A stretch of DNA of 64,000 nt from Sphingomonas_E sp042693015. GTDB lineage: Bacteria; Pseudomonadota; Alphaproteobacteria; Sphingomonadales; Sphingomonadaceae. The position numbers and the translations under genes were made by a program. The DNA lies in NCBI RefSeq assembly GCF_042693015.1, contig NZ_CP170544.1, positions 868,001-932,000 of the forward strand, written 5' to 3'. Each line of letters opens with the position of its first letter. Within the stretch, counting starts at the first letter, position 1. This document shows, piece after piece, positions 58,702 to 64,000 of this stretch. Under the pieces are notes generated by a model that was given only the letters and a program-made list of their open reading frames with translations, was not told the origin of the DNA and made no database searches.

Positions 58702-59876
58702 AGAACGGGCGGCTTCCCGTCGGGATCCTGGTTCACGAAATAATCGACATATTTGTGGAAATACTGGTTGCCGCGCTCATTCTTGCCGAAGACGACGGAC
58801 TTGATCGCGCCTGAGGACAGGCCTTTCTGCACCTTCAGGCCGACGCCATAATCCTCCTTATCGACCACGTCGCGCAGCCAGTTCATCATGCCTTCGATCG
58901 CGGCCTGATCCTCCGCATCCTTCGGCGGTTCGCGGCGGATGAAGAGCAGGTTGGTGGTGTTCTCCTCCGGCGTCGGCCCCGGCATCAGTTGCGCAACCTG
59001 GGTGATTTCCGGCGCGAAGAAGATGCTGACATTGGGGAAGATGGTGCGGACGAAATCATAGCCGTGATTTTCGTTTTCGCCCCACAATTCGCGCGGCACG
59101 GCGCCCAGCGACTCCTTGATTCCGACCTGCGGGAAGCCGACCCGCATATGCGGGCCTTGTGCGGTGAAGTGCATGATATTGTTCATCGTGCGCGGGTGGA
59201 TCGTTTCCGGGTGCGCGGCGGCGAAATGATAGCCTTCGAGATAGCCGTCATAGGCGATCTTCCAGTTCGCACCCTTGATCTGGCGCGATCCGCAATAATG
59301 CCATTTGCCGAGATCATAGGCATCGAGATCGGCCAGCATGCTGCCGAGATGCTTCTCGATGTCGATTTCGGCGCCGGGCGTCAGAACCACCCAGATGATG
59401 CCGCCGGCCTCGACGCAGGGAAGCCGGGTAAGCCCGCGATCCTCCTTGCAGATCGTGCCGAATTTCTGCGCGTCGGAAACCGCGAGCAGCTTGCCGTCAT
59501 TGGCGAAGGTCCAGGCATGATAGGGGCAGGAAAAGCGGTTGGCATTGCCATGGCCTTCGGGCGCCACGATCATCCCGCGATGCGTGCAGACGTTGAGCAT
59601 CGCCGCGACTTCGCCGGTCTTCTTGCGGGTGAGGAGAAGCGGCTTCCCCATCAGATCGAACGCCTTGTAGTCGCCCGGATTGGGGATTTCCGCCGACAGG
59701 CCGGCCAGGATAGGCAGCTTGTGGAAGATATGTTCCATCTCGGCGGCGAAATAGGCCGGGTCGAGATAGGCGGAGGCGGGGACTTCCATCGGCGCTTCGG
59801 CGCTATCGGTCGTGCCCGTCTCGACAAATTCCAGCAGGCTGGCGGCCTCGTTGCCGATCGTCTCGTGATAGCCCAT
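58698..59876 (-). CDS. Rieske-type aromatic ring-hydroxylating oxygenase, alpha subunit
   Basis: 392 residues. The Rieske cluster ligands are C-T-H-R-G and C-P-Y-H (CTHRGMIVAPEG, FSCPYHAWTFANDG) near 95-120. The mononuclear iron ligands are in LEGYHFAAAHPE near 215 (H-x4-H). It would be the catalytic subunit of a dioxygenase or monooxygenase; no reductase or ferredoxin gene is adjacent, so it must use proteins encoded elsewhere. It forms a unit with the VOC gene. Confidence 0.9.
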   Translation of the reverse strand: MGYHETIGNEAASLLEFVETGTTDSAEAPMEVPASAYLDPAYFAAEMEHIFHKLPILAGLSAEIPNPGDYKAFDLMGKPLLLTRKKTGEVAAMLNVCTHRGMIVAPEGHGNANRFSCPYHAWTFANDGKLLAVSDAQKFGTICKEDRGLTRLPCVEAGGIIWVVLTPGAEIDIEKHLGSMLADLDAYDLGKWHYCGSRQIKGANWKIAYDGYLEGYHFAAAHPETIHPRTMNNIMHFTAQGPHMRVGFPQVGIKESLGAVPRELWGENENHGYDFVRTIFPNVSIFFAPEITQVAQLMPGPTPEENTTNLLFIRREPPKDAEDQAAIEGMMNWLRDVVDKEDYGVGLKVQKGLSSGAIKSVVFGKNERGNQYFHKYVDYFVNQDPDGKPPVL

Positions 59877-60060
59877 GCCTCTACTCTCCCATTGCCCTCG
59901 TGCGCGCTTCCGCCGATCAATACGCGCCGCCGGCCTGCCCAGAAACTCGGTATGTTCATAGGTCTGCGGGCCGAGACGGATTTCCTCTGACTAGCGCCAG
60001 TTGCCGCAAGGCGGGCGACCGGTTCTTTTCGCCACCATGAAAGATGTCAGGAGCGAGCGG

Positions 60061-60828
60061 ATGATGATCGACCTCAAGGGCAAGGTGGCGCTGGTTACGG
60101 GGGCGGCATCTGCCGAGGGGCTGGGCTTCGCCGCCGCGCTCAAGATGGCCGGGCAGGGCGCACGGCTGTTCCTGACCGACCTGAATGCGGAAGGCGTGGA
60201 GGCCCGCGCCGCCGATCTGCGTGCCGCCGGCCATGAAGCGCAGGCGATGGGCCAGGACGTGACCGACGAGGCCGCCTGGGCCGCGACGATCGATGCGGTG
60301 GTGAGCGCGTTCGGGCGGATCGACATATTGGTCAACAATGCCGGCATCGCCGTGCTCAAGATGATGAGCGAGATGACCAAGGCCGATTGGGACCGGCAAC
60401 TCCGCGTCAATCTCGACAGCGTCTATCTCGGCTGCAAGGCGGGGCTTGATCAGATGCGCAAGCAAGGCGGCGGGGGTTCGATCGTCAACCTTTCATCCAT
60501 CGCCGGGCTGGTCGGCGTGCCGGGCACCGCGGCCTATGCGGCGAGCAAGGGCGGCGTGCGGCTGATGACCAAGGCGATCGCACTGGAGGCCGCGCGCGAA
60601 GGCATCCGGGTCAATTCGGTCCATCCGGGTTCGATCTGGACGGACATGCAGAAGGTGGCGATCGCCGACAACAAGGAACAGTTCGACATCATCGAAAATG
60701 CGATCCCGATGGGCCATCTTGGCCAGCCGGAGGATATCGGCGCGATGGTGGCGTTCCTGGCTTCGGACGACGCCAAATATATCACCGGGGCCGAGTTCAC
60801 CGTCGATGGCGGCATGACCGCGCAATAG
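60061..60828 (+). CDS. Short-chain dehydrogenase/reductase
   Basis: 255 residues from the ATG at 60061 (AGGAG, 7-base spacing). The NAD(P)-binding TGAASAEGLGF (a variant of TGxxxGxG), NNAG in ILVNNAGIAV, and the catalytic S and Y-x3-K in VNLSSIAG and YAASKGG are all present. It oxidises an alcohol or reduces a ketone. First of a plus-strand run with a P450 and a Rieske oxygenase. Confidence 0.92.
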   Translation: MMIDLKGKVALVTGAASAEGLGFAAALKMAGQGARLFLTDLNAEGVEARAADLRAAGHEAQAMGQDVTDEAAWAATIDAVVSAFGRIDILVNNAGIAVLKMMSEMTKADWDRQLRVNLDSVYLGCKAGLDQMRKQGGGGSIVNLSSIAGLVGVPGTAAYAASKGGVRLMTKAIALEAAREGIRVNSVHPGSIWTDMQKVAIADNKEQFDIIENAIPMGHLGQPEDIGAMVAFLASDDAKYITGAEFTVDGGMTAQ

Positions 60829-60839
60829 GAGTGCGGCCA

Positions 60840-62042
60840 TTGGCGACGATGCTCCGCCCTGCCCATGTTCCCGCCGATCGCGTGGTCGATTTCGACGTCA
60901 ATGCGCCGCCGGGGCTGGAGGGCGGCTTCCACGAAAGCTGGCACGGGCTGGTGGCATCGAGCCCGCACAAGCTGAAATGGACCGATCGCAATGGTGGGCA
61001 CTGGATCGTCACCGACGGCGCGCTGCTGAGCGAATTCTTTGCCTCGCCCGAGCGGCTGTCCAACCGCATCCTGTTCGTGCCGCGTGCGACGGCGGAACTG
61101 CACAAGTTGATCCCGACGACGCTCGACGCACCAGAGCACACCCCTTACCGGCGGCTGCTCAACAACGCATTGTCGCCCCGCACCGTCAGGCGGATGCACC
61201 AGCAGATCGAAGGGGCGGCGGTCGAGCTGATCGACGCATTTGCGGAACGCGGCCATTGCGACTTCATCGCCGAATATAGCAGCATCTTCCCGATCCGGAT
61301 CTTCATGGCGCTGGTCGATCTGCCGGACGACGACAAGGACGAGCTGAAGCGCTGGTGCGACGCGATCGTGCGGCCCGATCCGGACCTGTCATTCGAAGAG
61401 GCCACCCTGCTGCTGGGCGAATATATGGTTCCGATCGTCCGTGCCCGCCGCACATCGCCGGGCGATGATCTGCTGTCGGACCTGATGGCAGGCGAGGTGG
61501 ATGGCGCGCCGATGTCGGAGGAAAGCGCCATCATGCTGGCGATGCAGGTGCTGATTGCTGGGCTCGATACGGTGGTCAATCTGCTCGGCTTCGTGTGGTA
61601 TCATCTGGCGCTCAACCCGGCGGATCAGGCGCGGATCGCCACGGCCGACAACCGCACCGGCATGGTGGAGGAGATCATCCGCCGCTTTCCCATGGTGTCG
61701 ATCGCGCGGCTGGCGCTCGAGGATATCCATGTCGATGGCGTCACCATCCGTGCCGACGATGTGGTGGCGATGCCGACCATGGCGCACGGCCTCGATCCCG
61801 CGGCCAATGCCTGCCCGATGGATCTGGACTTCAGCCGGCGCGATATCGCCCATTCCACCTTCGGCAACGGCCCGCACCGCTGTCCCGGCGCGCATCTGGC
61901 GCGGACCGAAATCCTCATCTCGCTCGACGCCTGGTTCGCGCGCATACCCGCTTTCGAATATGCCGGGGATGGCCCGCCGCGGATGCATGGCGGGATTGTC
62001 GGCACGATGGAAAGCCTGCCGCTCCGCTGGCGGACGGCCTGA
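60840..62042 (+). CDS. Cytochrome P450
   Basis: 400 residues from a TTG at 60840 with GGAG 8 bases upstream; a GTG at 60831 is an alternative. Haem-binding FGNGPHRCPGAHLAR with Cys348, ExxR in VEEIIRRFP near 277, and an I-helix segment AGLDTVVNLLGF near 240 that has Asp-Thr as in oxygen-activating P450s. It is a soluble class I bacterial P450. The partner ferredoxin is not in the window. It starts 11 bases after the SDR stop. Confidence 0.93.
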   Translation: MATMLRPAHVPADRVVDFDVNAPPGLEGGFHESWHGLVASSPHKLKWTDRNGGHWIVTDGALLSEFFASPERLSNRILFVPRATAELHKLIPTTLDAPEHTPYRRLLNNALSPRTVRRMHQQIEGAAVELIDAFAERGHCDFIAEYSSIFPIRIFMALVDLPDDDKDELKRWCDAIVRPDPDLSFEEATLLLGEYMVPIVRARRTSPGDDLLSDLMAGEVDGAPMSEESAIMLAMQVLIAGLDTVVNLLGFVWYHLALNPADQARIATADNRTGMVEEIIRRFPMVSIARLALEDIHVDGVTIRADDVVAMPTMAHGLDPAANACPMDLDFSRRDIAHSTFGNGPHRCPGAHLARTEILISLDAWFARIPAFEYAGDGPPRMHGGIVGTMESLPLRWRTA

Positions 62043-62110
62043 CGCAATCCATAGGTCCAAGGCCCCGGCGATCGAGCTAACCTGTCGGCAAGGAAGAGGA
62101 GAATCACTCT

Positions 62111-63526
62111 ATGGCCGACCGCGATCCCGCGATCAAAGGCGAACCATTGCCCCGCTGCCCGGGAATTTCCTTCCGGGACATGGCCTTGGCCGATACCAAT
62201 CCGGTGCCTGAGTTCCTGTACGAGGATGTGTACGAAAATCTGGGGTCGGACCCGATCCCGGCGGCGCGTTACACCGACCCCGCCTTCTTCGAGCTGGAAA
62301 AGCAGAAGATGTGGCCGCGCGTGTGGCAGTTCGCCGCGCGCGAGGAGGATTTTCCCGAGGCCGGCGACTATGTCGTCTATGAAAATGTCGGCCGGTCGTT
62401 CCTGCTGGTGCGCCAGCCCGATCTTTCGGTCCGCGCCTTCTACAATGTCTGCCTCCATCGCGGCCGCAAGCTGAAGACCGAGGATGGCTGGACCGCTGAG
62501 CTGCAATGCCCGTTCCACGGCTTCACCTGGAACAATGACGGATCGCTGAAGGGCATGCCCTGTCGCTGGGATTTCAAGCATCTGTCCGACGAGAAGATGC
62601 GCCTGCCCGAAGCGCAGGTTGGCCGCTGGGGCGGCTATGTGTTCATCCGCGAAAGCGCCGAGGGGCCGAGCCTCGAGGAATATCTGGCGCCGCTTCCCGA
62701 ACATTTCAAACGCTGGAAGCATGAGGAATGCGTGACCGCGGTGTGGGTCGGCAAGGTCGTGCCGGCCAATTGGAAGGCGGTGATGGAAGCCTTCATGGAG
62801 AGCTGGCACACGGTGATCACCCACCCGCAGCTCCTGCCCTTCACCGGCGACTGCAACTCGCTCTACAATATCTATGGCGATAATGTGAATCTGACGGTGA
62901 CGCCATTCGGCGTGATGTCACCCCACCTCGATCCCGAGGGAAGGGCGCAGCAGTGGATCGTCGACGAGTTCGTCAAATATAATGGCCGTTCGACGGACAA
63001 TTATGAGCCGGGCGAGGGGGACGACGCCGGCGGCTTCAACGTCCGCGTGCCCGATGGCCTGACGGCCCGTGCGGCCCTGGGCGAAAGCCTCCGCGCCGCG
63101 ACCACCAAGGCGTTCGGCCATGACGTGAGCTTCGCGTCGGACAGCGAGATGATGGACGCGATCCTCTACGACGTGTTCCCCAATTTCAGCCCGTGGGCGG
63201 GTTTCCAGCCCAACATCGTCTACCGCTGGCGGCCCTGGCCCGACCAGGACCATGCGCTGATGGAAGTCCGCATCCTGACCCGCGTGCCGCCTGGCGAGCC
63301 GATGCCCAAGGGCGTGCCGATGCACTTCCTGACCAAGGAGCAGAAGTGGACCGAGGCGCCCGAACTGGGCGTGCTGGGCGACGTGTTCGAACAGGATATG
63401 GAAAACCTGCCCTTCGTGCAGGAAGGGTTGAAGGCGTCGAAGACGGGCGAAATCCAGCTCGCCAATTATCAGGAGATCCAGCTCCGCCAGTTCCAGAACA
63501 CGCTGATGAAATATATCAATTCCTGA
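62111..63526 (+). CDS. Rieske-type aromatic ring-hydroxylating oxygenase, alpha subunit (second)
   Basis: 471 residues, with AGGAAGAGGAG upstream. Rieske ligands C114-L-H-R-G and C133-P-F-H-G. The mononuclear iron site is NWKAVMEAFMESWHTVITHPQ near 217-238, with H-x4-H. It is longer than the minus-strand copy by about 80 residues, mainly in the C-terminal half. It ends the plus-strand run of SDR and P450. Substrate unknown; a steroid, terpenoid or lignin-type compound is possible. Confidence 0.9.
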   Translation: MADRDPAIKGEPLPRCPGISFRDMALADTNPVPEFLYEDVYENLGSDPIPAARYTDPAFFELEKQKMWPRVWQFAAREEDFPEAGDYVVYENVGRSFLLVRQPDLSVRAFYNVCLHRGRKLKTEDGWTAELQCPFHGFTWNNDGSLKGMPCRWDFKHLSDEKMRLPEAQVGRWGGYVFIRESAEGPSLEEYLAPLPEHFKRWKHEECVTAVWVGKVVPANWKAVMEAFMESWHTVITHPQLLPFTGDCNSLYNIYGDNVNLTVTPFGVMSPHLDPEGRAQQWIVDEFVKYNGRSTDNYEPGEGDDAGGFNVRVPDGLTARAALGESLRAATTKAFGHDVSFASDSEMMDAILYDVFPNFSPWAGFQPNIVYRWRPWPDQDHALMEVRILTRVPPGEPMPKGVPMHFLTKEQKWTEAPELGVLGDVFEQDMENLPFVQEGLKASKTGEIQLANYQEIQLRQFQNTLMKYINS

Positions 63527-63687
63527 CGGCATCCGCCGGCGGGAACAGCGAGGGGCGGCCGGTGATCCGGTCGCCCTTTCCGTTTGTGTCTCAGATGCGT
63601 GGGGATATGCAGATCACGGCCGATAGCGGCGCCTTCTCAAAAGTGCCGCCTGTCGGGACCCGACAATCATTCAGGTCTGAACGCGCC

Positions 63688-64000
63688 CTAATCCGCGCCG
63701 TGGCCCATGGCGAGATAGTCGCGTGACTGCATCTCCATCAGGCGGCTCACCGTCCGTTCGAATTCGAACGCGCCGTCGCCGGCGGGGTAGAGGTTGGCCG
63801 GTTCCGCGTCGGCGGTGGCGATCAGCTTGACCTTATGTTCGTAGAGCGCGTCGATCAGCGTCTTGAAGCGGGCGGCCTCGTTGCGCTTTTCCGGCCCCAG
63901 CACGGGAATGCCGACGATGATGACGGTGTGATAATTGCGCGCGATCGCCAGATAATCGGGCGCGCCGCGGGCCTCGCTGCATAGCCGCTTGAAGGAGAAG
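63688..64000 (-). CDS. zapE: ZapE/AFG1-family ATPase, C-terminal part only
   Basis: The frame is open to the right edge. Visible are YLAIARNYHTVIIVGIP and RFKTLIDALYEHKVKLIATADAEPANLY, both typical of the C-terminal half of ZapE, and it ends after MQSRDYLAMGHGAD. ZapE is an ATPase that acts with the Z-ring at cell division. The Walker motifs lie outside the window. Confidence 0.88.
   Translation of the reverse strand, partial: FSFKRLCSEARGAPDYLAIARNYHTVIIVGIPVLGPEKRNEAARFKTLIDALYEHKVKLIATADAEPANLYPAGDGAFEFERTVSRLMEMQSRDYLAMGHGAD

Noticed and set aside
1..64000. CRISPR arrays, insertion sequences and prophage genes
   Set aside because: No regularly spaced repeats, transposase, integrase or phage structural genes were recognised in the window.

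Overview
The window is a GC-rich chromosomal segment of an alphaproteobacterium, almost certainly a sphingomonad (Sphingomonas/Sphingobium/Rhizorhabdus group). The grounds are: a GcrA cell-cycle regulator; a PEPxxWA-CTERM protein with the PrsK/PrsR two-component pair; a fused-style bc1 operon; a large TonB-dependent receptor next to a pectate lyase; several ring-hydroxylating oxygenases; a GGAAC-N16-CGTT promoter of the alphaproteobacterial general stress sigma factor EcfG; and dispersed repeats of the GTCATYCC...GCGGAGGC type and the CTGAAACAAGTTCAG type. I see no prophage, insertion sequence, plasmid origin or CRISPR array. Most of the window is ordinary core genome with several accessory patches.

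Layout. 1-6.4 kb: stress-related genes (end of a large-subunit catalase, an FAD oxidoreductase, a 17M-like stress protein, a PepSY-like secreted protein, a 26-residue membrane peptide with an EcfG promoter, a DUF2171 protein with a long Tyr/Arg/Asp-rich tail) and tRNA-Ala(CGC) beside a gene-poor 650-base stretch. 6.4-12.8 kb: metZ-apaG-lysR, glutathione peroxidase, leuB, a PEPxxWA-CTERM protein, a nitroreductase and a GntR regulator. 12.9-17.4 kb: a peptide-transporter operon with two amidohydrolases, the second lacking the usual metal-site motif. 17.5-22.9 kb: a LuxR regulator, a class A beta-lactamase, a flippase, and a CDP-alcohol phosphotransferase with a HIT protein. 22.9-26.3 kb: isocitrate lyase, a 51-residue partner ORF and the divergent ScfR/RamB-type regulator. 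26.3-31.2 kb: mannose-1-phosphate guanylyltransferase and prsK-prsR.

31.2-42 kb: gcrA, an ABC-2 permease, argD-argF, hslO, queC-queE behind a structured leader, lipB, hemF and trmL. 43.2-48.5 kb: the cytochrome bc1 operon, followed by mtnP-apt (methylthioadenosine to adenine to AMP) and a Gfo/Idh/MocA oxidoreductase. 48.6-53.1 kb: a duplicated L,D-transpeptidase, a Tat-exported spermidine-dehydrogenase-like flavoprotein and an OmpA-domain protein. 53.1-58.0 kb: a pectin-utilisation-like pair (cupin plus pectate lyase, divergent from the TonB receptor) with matching inverted operator-like sites. 58.2-63.5 kb: a divergent catabolic cluster with two Rieske oxygenase alpha subunits, a cytochrome P450, a short-chain dehydrogenase and a VOC protein. 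The right edge cuts the 3' part of zapE.

The most interesting items are the EcfG promoter in front of a previously unlisted-size peptide gene, the paired active/degenerate amidohydrolases, the duplicated L,D-transpeptidase, the nested-hairpin repeats with compensatory changes, the queC leader with mutually exclusive hairpins, and the oxygenase/P450 cluster of unknown substrate. All functions are read from motifs and family resemblance only; no database search was run.
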